Positions 35,677 through 49,027 of a stretch of DNA of 64,000 bases are shown in pieces. The stretch's first letter is position 1, and every line of letters begins with the position of its first letter. This DNA is from Phaseolus vulgaris. Its lineage: Eukaryota > Streptophyta > Magnoliopsida > Fabales > Fabaceae. The position numbers were made by a program, and so were the translations under genes. The stretch is from NCBI RefSeq assembly GCF_000499845.2, contig NC_023758.2, positions 41,275,524 through 41,339,523 of the forward strand, in the 5' to 3' direction. Below the pieces are notes generated by a model that was not told where the DNA came from, searched no databases, and worked only from the letters and a program-made list of their open reading frames with translations.

Positions 35677-36979
35677 ATGGATACTAAACTCACCAACAAC
35701 AACCGTCAAGACTCTGATCCACCGCAAGAAAACATTGCCGACTCCCCTCCTTCTTCCTCTCTCTTCAACATCGATGCCGTTGTCACCTCCCCCACTTCCT
35801 CATCAAAGAGAAGGTTACCACTCCATCTACCTTCCTTTCAACTTTAAATGTTACAACCAAGGAATCGTGTGACAAATTATATGCTACTCTCAAAGGTTTC
35901 AAGACTTTGGGATTCGTATTCACAAACCTTTTCTTCTCTCTCTTTTTCAGTGTCCAAAGCTATTTACCTAAAATACCACTGTATCAAAATTCTTAGATTT
36001 CGCTAGTACTATAACAATTCTTGATACCCAGAATTTCTGTACGTGCATCAGCACCTTCAATTCTCTTCCGCTTCGTTTTTTCCATACAGTGTGTGTATGG
36101 GTATGGGTATGGTTTTTCAAAAGAGTGAGTATATGTGTGAAAAGGGTGAATGAAAAGAGGAATTGGCTTTGTTGAAACATGCAGGAGGGCAATACAGAAA
36201 AGGGTGGTGCAAATCCCAATCAAGGAGACAGAAGGGTGTAGGCTAAAAGGAGAGAGCAACACGCCACCATCGGATTCGTGGGCATGGAGAAAGTACGGGC
36301 AGAAACCCATCAAGGGTTCACCTTATCCCAGGTTAATTCCATTCCAACAACGTTTAAGTGTTGGTATTCATGTTTCGTTATTTTTGTGTACGAAATAACT
36401 GAAAACAAGAAACGGAAATAACTAGTGTAACTGTTTTGTAAGTTGGTGAATTTGATGAGTGAAATTGAGAAATTGTTGTGGTACAACAGAGGGTACTACA
36501 GGTGTAGCAGTTCGAAGGGGTGCCCGGCACGGAAACAAGTAGAAAGGAGCTGCGTGGACCCCACAATGTTGGTCGTCACTTATTCCTCCGACCACAACCA
36601 TCCCTGGCCAGCTTCTAGAAACAACACCAGGCCCACAAAGAAGCCCGAGCCCGAACCAGTAACGGACCCGGTCGAACCGGAGCCAGAACCGGAGGAGAAG
36701 TTTGCGGAACTGGGCGGGGACGAATCCATGATCACCACCGCGGATGAGATGGGGTGGCTGGGGGAGATGGAGACAACGACGTCCACCGTTCTCGAAAGCC
36801 CAATTATGTCCGCAGCGTACCATGCTGACGTGGAGTCGGCGTTGCTGCCGATGAGGGAAGAGGACGAGCTGCTCTTCGCCGACCTCGGGGAGCTTCCGGA
36901 GTGCTCCGTCATGTTCCGGCAGGGGCTGCTGGAGGAGAGGCGGCGGTACACGGCGCCGTGGTGCGGGACCACAAGTTGA
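35677..36979 (+). CDS. Group IIe WRKY transcription factor (WRKY65/69-like)
   Basis: Three exons (35677-35813, 36185-36331, 36490-36979) encode 257 residues, matching the usual ~260 of WRKY65/69. The WRKY domain begins in exon 2 with a preceding basic stretch ([20 protein letters not shown]), then WAWRKYGQK. The second intron falls at the conserved PR position. The zinc ligands are C-X5-C-X23-H-X-H (YRCSSSKGC ... SSDHNHPWP), a group II finger. The C-terminal half is acidic and proline-rich ([18 protein letters not shown]) and probably acts in activation. In the usual VERSRVDP motif the R is a C here (VERSCVDP). Such factors bind W-boxes in the nucleus; the target pathway cannot be told from this window. 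Confidence 0.93.
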
Positions 36980-39900
36980 GGGCAAAATAGTAAAAAAGAG
37001 AATAGAAAAAGAGAAGAGGTGCCTGTTTGACACGTTGTTGGTGCGGCGGGCAGCAGAAAAAGATACCAGCATTTTTTTACTTGTAGTTCTGAGATATTTT
37101 GATTTAAATTATTTTTTGTTATTAGAAGATAGTTTGTTGAGTAGAAAAGGAAAAGAAGAGAGTAGAGTGGGGAGATAAAGAATAAGAGGAAGTTTGGGGC
37201 AGTTAATGAGGGATGAGATGAGACAACGTGTGTGTGCGTGTCGGGAAGTGGTTGTAATTAGCGTAACTTTGGCCGTCCGTTTCAACATCTCGCACAATGT
37301 TTGAAAAAAGCAATATATCAAGATACTATATTACTTACTGGACCCCACATCTTCTTTCTTTCTAGAACACTTTAATCATGCGCCCATTCTATTCATTGCC
37401 AAACAAAATGCCCACAATCAACAAAATCTTCGGTTAAATTGATGATCATATTAACTATGCAAATATTCATTCTTTTCATAAAATCATATTAAATTTTCTT
37501 GTCTTTTTAATAGAAATTCGTTTTTATTATGTTTTGAAGGAAACAACATTCACTTACTTTATATTTTTTAATTTAAATATTTATAAATAAGAATATTTCA
37601 TGTAATCTCATTAAAGTAGGCGCAATTTCTGCTAAATTTAAATATTTATGAATGAAAATAACTTTTAAAAATTTAATTATGTGAGTGATACAGTATAATT
37701 ATCGGAAAAATTATTATTATTATTATTATCTTAAAGGTAAATAAAATGTAATTGAACTAAGCTCAAAATTAATTTTAAAAAAGAAAATATTGTCCAGATC
37801 GACATAAAAATTACTCTGACTTTATAATATTGGATCTTAACATTTAATTTCTTAATGATGATTCAACATTTTAATTTCTAAGTTTTCAAAATGGCGCACT
37901 AAACTTTAATAATTGTATCTATCTTTTTCTACTTTTCACCATTCGTCGTAATTTAAATTCTCATAATGCTCAAATCGTTATTAGAGGTCTACTTATATTT
38001 ACCACCTAACTTAATTTGTCATTATATTTTAGGTAAAGGGTTTAATGTAGATGTAGAAGTTACAAAAAGCTGAATTTAGCGAATGGGTCAAATTTATACT
38101 TTGAGTATTGTTTTGAATCATGAATAAGTAGCTTTATGTAAGGAAAATGACAATAAAGAGTGAAAGTATAAATAATAGAAAAGTTGTTTTTACTACTGTC
38201 AACTAAAATTTACAAAATGAAGGAATATCCTTAAAACGCTAGTATTATCTAAAACAAGAAAAAATTTAGAATCTGATCTTCTCTTTACATTTTTCTTTCT
38301 GCCCCTTACTTCTTTCTCGAAGGAGATTGAGCTACCACGCCTATCATCTGGCCATAGAACATGATGGGGCTATGGATATGCATTTCTTCTTACAGAAATG
38401 GCTTCATTATTTTGAAAATAAAAGTGTTATTATTTTTTTCATAAATTCTCCGTTCAGTTCTTTTTATAAAAAAATAAATAAGATGAACTTTTTTCTTTCT
38501 AGATATAAGCAACAAATATTTATATTGCTTATCTTGTATTGGTTATTAAATTACTTTTATATCCTTAATTTATTTCAAAAATCTATATAGAAAACACCGT
38601 CTTGTATTGGAAAAAGCTAAACAAATCTCTTATTGATTGCACTTGACCAAAGCATAAGTTATGGTTTGTCAAAGAATAGTAGAACAAAAAAAGTCACTAA
38701 AGTCTGCGAAGCATATGGAACTTAACCAACTAAGAATAATTTGCGTGTATAACCTCTAGAAAAGAGAGGGAAAGGACAGCCAGAGAATGGATTATCCAAG
38801 GATTTATAATAACTTACAACTAAAGTTTAATGTTATTAAGAGTATGGGTGAGTGGAAGAATGATCTAATATAGATCTGGAATATAAATTCAAAGAAAATT
38901 TGGTTTTAATAATATGTATAAAGTCTATAGTCAATTAAATATATTATACAATCATTATCATCTCAAAAAATATTTAAATAAATAAAATATTAATTTTAAA
39001 ATATATTTAAAATAAATAAAATATTAATTTTGATATAAAGAGAAATTGTTTGAGGGACATTTCTCTTTAGAAAGATGATTAACATTGATTTTTCCTTGTT
39101 TAAATATGAAATAACTACTTGAACCACATTTTTTTTTCTTAAGCGACTTTTATGATATATGAGTGTTGTATTTTTAAAGCAGACAAAATATATGAGTTAT
39201 TTTGAGAATCATTCATTGTGTGAATGGTTGAATTTCCAAAAAAATAAAGAATAATTATTACTTCTTTCTCTTTTAAACTATTAGTTGAACGTTTGAACGT
39301 TTGAACATTATATATCATGTTTTTGAGAAATAATTTTGATATTTAAGTAATAAACCTTTGTAACAACATTAAATATCATCGCTTGCATCTTATTTTAGCA
39401 ACTATTTTATTGTTTCGTATAAATACGCATATATTAACAACTAAAAAAACAGATTTTATAAAGAAAAATCTATAGTAATGCCTAATAAGAAGTCTTATAA
39501 AAAAACAAATTCAAAACTTTTCTCAAACCTAAAATCTTTCGTTAAAACTTATTTTGGATTCATTTATAATGTCGATTAACACAATTTTCTCAAATGTGAA
39601 CTTTTCAATGCAATATATATTATTTAAAAGATATAATTTTTTTAAAATAAAAAATAAGCACCAATCACTTTACAACATTCATCATATTGATTACATACGA
39701 TCAAGCTATATCACAATCTTCATTTATGTAATTTAAATACCAAATGATTTAATATTTCAATTGTAAAACATCAAAATAGTCATAACTAAGGTTTGAATTC
39801 TATCACACATTTTTTTTTTATAACAATAACATCTAATCAGCAATTGATCTAATATTTCAAATTGTTAAGCATTAAAATCCTTATAACTAAGGTTTGAATC

Positions 39901-41675
39901 TACTAGACTATCTATAACTCCAAAGAACTAATTCCAACTAATTTCCTCTGGAGTTAACTTTCTCTATAAGAAATATATTAATCAAATAAAAGATTTTAGA
40001 AAATGCACAAAATCTTCAAATAGCATGGACAAATAATTTAACCATTAATTACCCACAACTACCTCGTATTCACAAAGTCACTTTCTTCTTCTTCAAACTC
40101 TCACTTCCAAAACTAAAGTTTTTAAATCCATCCTTCCAAAACATCATAATTAGAACAAGAAGAGAAAGAAAGAAAAAATTAAAACTCAAAAATTTACATT
40201 GGTTGAAATTTGTATCGATCAACTTAAGTTTAATTTATGTTTGTCTCACTTTAGATCTAAAGGCTAAAAAAATAAAATAATAATTCTACAAAATATTTTT
40301 TAAAAAAAAGCTAAAGAAGATATAAATGTTTTTAAAAAATAAATAATGAAATGTTTAATTTTGTATCCATAACTTTATATATAAATTTTATTAAAATATT
40401 CATTTTTCATTGTTTTAAACTTTTTTAAAACCTATAAAATCATGTTGTTACACTATTTCTGATATTATTATTTTAGAATTCTGAATATTTAATTATATCT
40501 GGATAACATAAAAAAAATTACTGTCCTTTTCGGCTAGATTTTCGTGCCTATAATTTTTGTTACAACATTAAAATGTCTTAATAATATACCAATAAGTCGT
40601 GACAAATTGTAGCTACAAGTAGTGTTAGACTATGTCTTTTTAAGCAATGTCTACTATGAGAAAAAAAAACAGTAACATAAGATTGCTTTATAAAGTTTAC
40701 TTTTGAAAAAGACGTTTTCACCTTCACATTGCTGGTTCAGTCCATAACAAGCCGGCCGAAAGTGCTTAGAAGTGGTTTTTAAAAAAAATAAGAATTCATA
40801 TTTACATAATTTTGTTATGTTTAAACATACAATAGATTTCGAATTCTAGCGGCACCAAATATTTAAAGACTAGACTTTAGTATAAAAAAAAAACTATTGA
40901 AGCATTAAATATTACACCGTTCATCGTTTTAAATTTGTCACGTTGTTAGAGAAATATTTACAAAGTACGAAAATATAACTCTATGTATATATTTTTATTC
41001 ATTATTTGATGGATAACTTCACATGGATTAAGGTTTTTAAGATTTGAACACTCCCTATTAGGGAATACCCCAATATTATTACACTTTTGTTTGGTTAAAA
41101 AGGAGCATGGAAACAACCATTTTCTCTTCCTTTCTTAGACGTGATGTTCATTCAATAAAAGAAAAATCAAATTTGCACGGGACTTATTCTGTAAAAGTAA
41201 TGATTGTATTTCAAAAGATAAAGAGCAAAATCGCAAGATTAAAAAGGCATTTTTCCGTTTAATTTTTTGTTCTTTTATTTTTTTTTAATTCCTAGATCCA
41301 AGTTAATGTTATTCTTTCAACATAGAGATTTATTTAAAGACATAATATTGTACTTTTTTATGCTTATATACAAACTATAAAACTTGATTAATACTCGGAT
41401 AAAAACAGTCACAAAACATAGTAAAAATTGTGTGAAAAATTAATTCCAGCATAGGACAGAAAAAAAATATGACCCGAAAGCTTTTAAAAAGTAGAAGACC
41501 AAAATGGGTTTTACTAAAAATACACAAAAACTAAAAATATAATTAAAATTATATACTTACATATTATTTTAATAATAATTAGTAGAGTTTAATTTTTTTA
41601 TTTATTGTCAATGTAAAAAACTTAATAGTGTCTACCTATTAGTGATTATGGCCACTTAGTTGTTAGATGAAATGA
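36980..41675. other. Intergenic, no gene seen
   Basis: It starts with the WRKY 3' UTR, then AT-rich DNA with an (ATT)n tract near 37710 and short frames without recognised domains. Confidence 0.45.
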
Positions 41676-41679
41676 AGAA

Positions 41680-42125
41680 ATACTATATAAGAAGATTATT
41701 AAATAATAACTAAGTTTAGAGATAGAAATAATTAATCACTATATTAATTAAATTATATATTAATTTAGAGACAAAAAATTATTTATATATATCTAAATTG
41801 ATTTTTATTAATAATTAAAATTTATAAAATAATTTTTAAATTTGTATATAAATTACTTATCTAAGTTTTAACCACTAAATTACTCTCTAAAAAACTAATA
41901 AAAACTAATTTAGAATATAAAATAGTAAGTAGCTAAAACTTTGATAACTAATTGTTAGATAATTTAAAAAATTTAGAAACCATTTTATAAATTTTTATTA
42001 ATAATAAAAATTATTTTAGATACCAATAATTTTTTTAATTTATAAAACAATCTCTAATTTAATTAAATAGTAACTAATTATTTTAGTTTCTAAAATTAGT
42101 TTTTATTTAATATTTTTTTTAAGTG
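41680..42125. mobile_element. CACTA-like MITE (copy 8, old)
   Basis: The fold-back interior (AATTAATCACTATATTAATT, ACCAATAATTTTTTTAATTT, TCTAAAATTAGTTTTTATTT) matches the family. The termini are eroded (TTTTTTTTAAGTG on the right). Confidence 0.5.
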
Positions 42126-42639
42126 TAAAAAGAAACAAACTTATCCTGCCTAACAATTACTATAACTAGAAGAGTGATAAATACTAATTGAGATGGATTA
42201 AAACACAGTACATAAGTACAATACATTAAAAAAATATTAAATGTTAATTTTGAATTAGTAGTTATGTTTCACTTTATCGTTTCAAATGCATTTCCCACTT
42301 TATAATGTATTTTTGCTTACTTGACGGGCCAATGTGCATCTTGTATTAAGGCCCAAATATATCATTGGATAGTTCATTTAAAAAGAGAAATTCTTCTTGC
42401 ATCCTCATTGGTGAAAAATCATATTATCTTAAATGAAAAAAATAAATAAGTTTTTTCCGTTGCAGCACCCCTTCTTCATCTTCTTAGTCAGATTTCCTCT
42501 ATAGCCACCACACCCTCTCTCTTTTGCTTGTGTGCTGGAGAGCATTTCCGCACTTCTTCGCTCGAGATTTGGTCTTTCTTGAACAATTATTGTCCTATTG
42601 TACCGGTTTCAAAGGTTGGTAAAACATTCCTTTAATGTT

Positions 42640-42910
42640 TTCAATTCTATATCATTGTAATCCAGATTAAGTAATCTTACAAAATTTTTATATTTTATAA
42701 TCCGAAAAATATTACATTTTTAAAATACAGAATTCACAATTTGAAATATGTTATTTTTTTTCAAAATACACTTTGAATTGGTATAAGGTATCTCTCGATG
42801 TGAAAATATATTATGGATTGTGCAATCCAGAGTGTATATAAAAAACGTGATATGATTTAGATTATGTAATCTAGAGTGTATTTATGACTTTTTAATTGAC
42901 AAGTGTACCG
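42640..42910. repeat. Inverted-repeat segment with AATCCAGAGTGTAT motifs
   Basis: Repeated and inverted forms of AATCCAGA, AATCTAGAGTGTAT and GGATTGTGCAATCC occur close together. The segment precedes the plant-mobile-domain relic and may be part of the same transposon. Confidence 0.45.
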
Positions 42911-43329
42911 AGTCAGAAGTAATAATTTGTTTATAAAAACAGATATCAAACATAAGAAACAATTCTAAAATATAATATTTACTAAATATAAAAAGATGTG
43001 TTAAAGTTTGTTTGAAAGGTGGTTGGTATCACGAATTTATATAAGAAATTTAAATAAAACAAATAAACGATTTAGATGATTCAATAGAAAAAATTGGGAT
43101 TGAGATTCATCATTCTTACTCGTTTGTATTCAATTGTTGTATGGATCACAATGACATTAATTTTAGTTACAAATAGTCATATTTTTGTTAGTATTGTTGA
43201 TAGTTAAAATTGGTCTCCCATGGTCGCAAATTAAGTAAATTTTGGGTGCCTTGCTCCCAAATTGAACCATTCATACTTAATTTGGGATTGTTGTCGCTAT
43301 GCAACATAATTTACAAGGTAGCCGTTAAG

Positions 43330-44230
43330 GGATTAATTTCAGTTTTTTTGGAGAGATGACAATGGGACATCAACACTTTCCACATTTGAGTTGGTGAGAT
43401 CACGATAACATTGAATCATATGTTGGCACTGCTCCATATCCCTATTGTAAGGAAATATTTTACGTACGTCCCAATGTAATTTGTTGTCGCTTTAACAATT
43501 TTGGTGGAGTTGTTAGGGGCTGACTTGGGTGATGCCACCTCAGAGTTGAGACATTATCGAGGTGCATATGTCAGACGCTCCGAGAGGTATTTGTTGCATC
43601 TAGAGGGATGCACGATATTTACTCATAAATAGTGCAACATCAATCTCTGTGTTGTACTCGCTGTTGCTCAACAATCTACGAATGTATGGTGGATACTCGT
43701 GGGGAGTTATCGCACTAACCTACATGTATAACCAATTAGAGGGTGTGTGCTTTGCCCAGAAAAAACAATTGAGCGGTTATGCGACCCTTATACAAGCAAA
43801 TCATATACATAATTAATAAAAGTTACATTTATCATAATATGAATAATAAATACTATTGTGTTGAAATTGTAACAAACACGTATATGAGCACTTTCCGAAC
43901 ATGGAAAGGAAGGATATGAATCCTACATTTCATAAGGTTCACCCATGAGCACAATATGTCACTAAATGACATATTTATATTGTTGGTGTTGAGCGAGTCC
44001 AATTAGATGCTCTAACCCATGTTAGGGTTATTTAGGCTCCATATGAAGTCTATCGTTACAGTAGGTCGTTCGAGTCAATATCCTTATTTTACGGATACAT
44101 CCATATGGGTATGCATATAAACATTTGTCCAAGCGTGTGTTGCAGCAATGGGAATATGAGCAAACAATTCCTTCACCTCCCATGTCGTTTGACAGTGGAG
44201 TTTTGACGGTTATAAAAGACACGTGGTTAC
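43330..44230 (+). pseudogene. Plant mobile domain (PMD) gene relic
   Basis: In shifting plus-strand frames the translation gives FFGEMTM, then MLALLHIPI (43419-43445), then DATSELRHYRGAYVRRSER with YLLHLEGCTIFTHK (43531-43626), a stop, and later VLQQWEYEQTIPSPP (about 44137-44180). This order matches the plant mobile domain of MAIN/MAIL1-like proteins and transposon-borne PMD genes (often annotated as phosphatase 7 long-form homologues). Several frameshifts and stops rule out a working product. I infer a decayed transposon-carried gene. Confidence 0.75.
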
Positions 44231-46325
44231 ACTTTTTTTTACCACCTCGTCACAGGTGTGACATTGGCTTGTCATGCATTTGCATGTGTAGCTGAATACA
44301 TATAATGGTTCAAAACTGTTTCACAACAATATATAGTTCGTGATGGATCGACTGTACTGCCACGTCATTGTGCTTATAGTCCACATGATGTAGATAGACT
44401 CTGCATCATAGCAGGATCATGCATGTTCGATAAGTTATTATAGTGTTTAATATATGCATTGTTTATTATTTATCACAAATTTCATTTTAACATAATCATT
44501 AACAAATGTCATTTTAATGAATACAAGACATATTTAGGCAAATCACCAATGTCTTGCAAATGATGATTGATTGTGATTACATCACTAAAGACACTTTAAC
44601 GTGAGAGGAAACACATATTGCACTCCAATAACTTGTAGTGTGATAAATAAGAAGAATGTTTATGTTAGACATTCTTGTTTTGTACGTGACAGAAATCAAG
44701 AACATAACAATAGATTTTTACACAATGTATTGTTTACATTCCTGCTCTCAATATATGAATTAGTTATACATCTTTTTGTGACAAATTTTATTTTAATTTA
44801 ACAAATGTATTTTATTTCTATTTTATTTAAGCTTCTTTTTGTTTTCAATATGTATAAATGTATATAAAAAAAATAGATAATATATCGTTAACAGTAGTAA
44901 CTAATTTTAGATGATATGCAACAATTTTTTTTTTACATTTTAGATTATACAATAAAAAAATTGTATTTGAATTATGAGTTATTGAATACAAAATTTGGAC
45001 TGAAAAAATATGATCCATTTAATTGGACCTATAAATGGATTGAAGAAATTAAAATCTAGAACATCTTTGAATGGATTTGTGTGCCCACCTTAACTCACTA
45101 GGATTCCCCATATGTCATATTCCCAGACCTAGTCACACTATTTTTTCTACTTAAATTTTAAACGCGATTCCCGAAGTAATCTTCATCATCTGTCTATTTT
45201 TAAATAGATGATTTGGATGTATGATATTTTAGTTATGAAATAAATGTGTTATATATAAATGAATAATTCGTATCCATAAATTGTTCCAAATATCCCTTTC
45301 ATAACTATTTTGAAATTAATTTTAAAATAAATATTATGAAAGTATAATATTTTGATTATGAAGTATATGTTGGCAGGGAATAATAATAGCATTTATTCTA
45401 TTTATGCTTTTGGTAGCTGCTACCTCTCTCTTTATTTTTGTGATTAAAAGTTTTTTGGAGACAAAGACATGCATCATTATTGACACCCAAGGGGTTAGAG
45501 AAATGATGATAAAATTTTGCTCATTGATTCCTCATATTCATTTCCTCCTTCTACCTAAAGATGAAAACAAAATCTGACATTTTAACCCTGAGAGAATACA
45601 GAAACACCAGACCTAGCTCCCCATTTTACACACATAAACACAGTACCAAGAAGGAATAAAGGAATCAAACTTTTCCCATGCCATTAAGGGAAAAACAACT
45701 ACACTTAAATACTTCTTTTATATAATAAATCAAAGCATAATTGCATTCTTTATCCATTCAACAAACCAACAAACTTAATTTCATCTCTGTACAAAATTTA
45801 AACATTATTTTAACATAATGCCTAAGTGTCCCAGAAATTATTCTCCTCACATCTAGACATGCTTCTATGCTCACCACCAACCCAAATAGAAGAGCTTTAG
45901 AATAACCAGTGAAGTAGGACCAGTCAAAACCAAAAGTTTCACTTTAAAATTCATGTAAATGGTCGTGAGACTTTAATCCTGATTAAAAAATAATGCTGAA
46001 ATCACGTAAGAAACTGCATAAGGATTTTGCTATATTTAAATATGCAGGTTCTGAAAAGAAACAAAGTGAACACTTGGCATTGAAACACCAAAAGAATCTC
46101 ATTATCTCATATTATGGTGATCACGACCTATCTATGATTGTATACAGCCATACACGTCCTTGTCACAGTTCCCACCTTCTGCGTCATTAGCCCCTCATAA
46201 AATTTGTCTCCATTGCAAATGCTATATCACTCCCACCCTGTATTTTCCTTATCTCACGCACCACATTGCTGTGTTATCAATATCGTTCAAATTTTCATTC
46301 ACCATCACTCATATCTTCCACTGAA
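44231..46325. other. Intergenic; flank of the PMD relic and upstream of the small gene
   Basis: The first part may still belong to the PMD-carrying transposon. The last 300 bp, less AT-rich and CT-rich, are probably the leader of the small gene. No other gene seen. Confidence 0.4.
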
Positions 46326-46728
46326 ATGCTGCCCCATCAGACCTCTTCACAAAACATTAAAGTTCAGCATGTCTCAAAGCCCGTGTCTGATAAGTTGCTA
46401 GAGAAGTTCCACGACGAGTCACAGTTTGATTTTGATTATGAACAAAGTGGGTTGTGGTCTCCTCCGGTTCCACGCACCGTGTTCTTGAACTCACCCGGAA
46501 GGATATTCACTGAGCAAGAAATGCTTCAAAGACTCAGAAGAAAAAATGCACGAACAAGACATGGCAAAAAATTCAGAGTTTGTTTCACTGTACAGTGACA
46601 CTTCTTGGTTCTTTCCCTGTTCCATTGGTTCCAACTAGTGCTCCATGTCAATTTCCTCTGCTTCTTACCTAACTACCACTGAAAAATTCTATGCCTTATC
46701 CTTTTTGCAGGTCTTCTGCTGTGCCTGA
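46326..46728 (+). CDS. Small plant-specific protein of unknown function
   Basis: Exon 1 (46326-46589) encodes 88 residues containing [38 protein letters not shown] and [21 protein letters not shown] donor (ACT|GTACAG) and a strong acceptor (CCTTTTTGCAG) define a 121-bp intron, and a tiny last exon adds VFCCA and a stop, giving 93 residues ending RVCFTVFCCA. Read through, the frame stops two codons after the donor (RVCFTVQ). The acidic [14 protein letters not shown] motif and basic Arg-rich C-terminus match a plant-only family of small uncharacterised proteins as I recall it. The start was chosen at the ATG nearest the conserved block; an in-frame ATG 20 codons upstream exists. The function is unknown. 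Confidence 0.65.
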
Positions 46729-49027
46729 TACTGAATGTAAACAAACTGGGAAGATTTTTCTGCACTGTTTCTTGTTTACAATACAAAACTGAATTAATCC
46801 AAAAATTTCTCTATGATTGTCGTATCATATTCACAGGAATTTACGTGTATTTCTATTCTTTTTGCTTAGCCAAAAAAGATGTATATCTGTGCGTTTTTGT
46901 GTAAAATATCATATAGAATATCAATTTGTGATCCATTGTTTTCGTACTGCACTACCTTTGGCTCCCCTAATCTTCTCTTTTCCCTGTTCTTCATCTTAGA
47001 TTAAGATACTCATACTCACATGTTCATAGGGTTGTGCCAACACAATTTCACTTCTCCATCAACACCATGTTTGAATACAAAATTCTAATTTATCCCTTGT
47101 CACCATTCATTCTTATATAAATGACAAACGTCTTTAGTGACCAACACGTGATTATGAAATTAAAAATAAATGTTTTTACTTAAAAAATATTATTAATATA
47201 TTAAAGGCGGTAGTTAATTGGCAAGTTCCTGTAAAAGATTCTATATCGACAGAATGCTTTTAGTTTCTTAAAAATCAGTTTTTTAACTTTCAAAATATAC
47301 TAAAGATCAAAGACGACAACTTTGGGTTTTTTTCCCCAAAATCAGCATGTATGATTTTCTCAAGAGAGAAAACAACTTGGAAATTGAGATAAGTAGTGGA
47401 GGAGATTTAGAAATACAAGTATAATATGAATTAACTCATTGTTAAAATCCAAAAATGAATGTCATAAAAATATAAATATGTTCGACATACATGTGTTTAC
47501 TTAATTTAATATACATGAAAATATTAAAACTCTCATACTTACTACAAAACATTTCTCAAGGTCTTCATCACAAATTTATCCAAGCTTAAGATTTTGCTTC
47601 TCTAGCTAGTTATAACCAGCTAATCACCTATAGTTGAAGTTGAATGTAATTAAATCTAAATTCATAATTTTAATCTAAGTTTCTATTATGATATTGCTGG
47701 CCCTCAATAATTATATATGATTCCTCATCTTCTATTTTCTTGAAAATTAATTGTCATTGGAATATGATTTAAACCTAGAATTGGGGAAAAGGCGTAATTG
47801 GATTATTACTATGAATAGGTTGATTATAATCAAGACATCTTTAAACTCTTTATATCGAAAGTTGTATACTTGATTGAGTTCTGCAGGGAATTCCAAACAC
47901 AAGTATGTGACTTTGGTTCAATTTTATAAGGAATTAAAATTAAGATTTGAATAATCACGAGCTGATGATAAACATTAAATAAAAACTGAATTAATACTTA
48001 ATTGGTTGAATAAGAGTTATTTAGTAAGTTCCAATTTCGACTTCTCCTCCAAAATTAACATTAGCACACCTTGCAGACCAACTATTTGATAGAAAAAAAA
48101 AACTTCTATTTTCTTTATTTTTGATAGGTTATTTAATGTAAATATGCAAATATTCAACTAAGTAAGTAATGCGCTGATCCTTTAGGATACAATATTTGGA
48201 GTCCAATTCATTTTAGTACTTGTAATTTCGGTACATTTGTAAAAAATTATTTCTTTGAATTTTTTATATTGTTTTTGCTCTTTATCACTGACATGATACG
48301 CAACAAATGATTTATTTTATTTATAAAGAGATTTATAACATGTATGAAAATTCTAGACAATTACCATGTACTTGTCAAATGTTTTATTCTCTTAAACAAT
48401 AGTTGATACCGTGATTGAAAATACAAATCGATGTTTGAGTTTATAATATTTTAATGTTCAGGTAATAAAAAAAAGTTCTAACTTAAAAATTTAAAATATT
48501 TAAACTCGATTAGTAATAAACAATAAGTAACATGAAATTCAATCCATATAATTTTGATTAGACAAGGAAACAATTGAAATATAAGCTCCGTTCAATTAAA
48601 AAAATATAGACGATCATAATCGAACTATAGACAGCAGTAAAAAGCTCTGCAATTAGTGTTTGATCCATCTTTTTCCTAAAAAGGAAAAATTGAACGAAAT
48701 GTTATATAAGTAGATTAAGTTTTAAACAGTCATAGTGCATTTGAAGGGAGATGGGGATGTAAACCTAAACTGTTACAAGAAAAAGAAAACGATAATTCTA
48801 TCTTCCAGTTTGAATTTTGCGTTCCTATTTGCTACAGCAAAAGAGGAAAAAGATCCAGTTTAATGACATAATATACATGCATCTAGTAAGGTAAAGGTCA
48901 CATATGAACTTGGTTTAAAAGGAACACAAATTTGTGAAGTTTAGAATCTATAGATCAAAGACTGTATAGCTCTCAACGTACTCTCACATCTGCAATATTC
49001 ATAGCTGAACTGTACAATACACCAACA
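46729..49027. other. Intergenic, no gene seen
   Basis: AT-rich DNA between the small gene and the 3' end of the minus-strand SDR/CIA30 gene. The right end will include that gene's 3' UTR. Confidence 0.5.

Noticed and set aside
38371..38378. GGATATGC, a P1BS match
   Set aside because: Isolated six-base-specific motif without TATA box or hairpin; expected by chance in AT-rich DNA.
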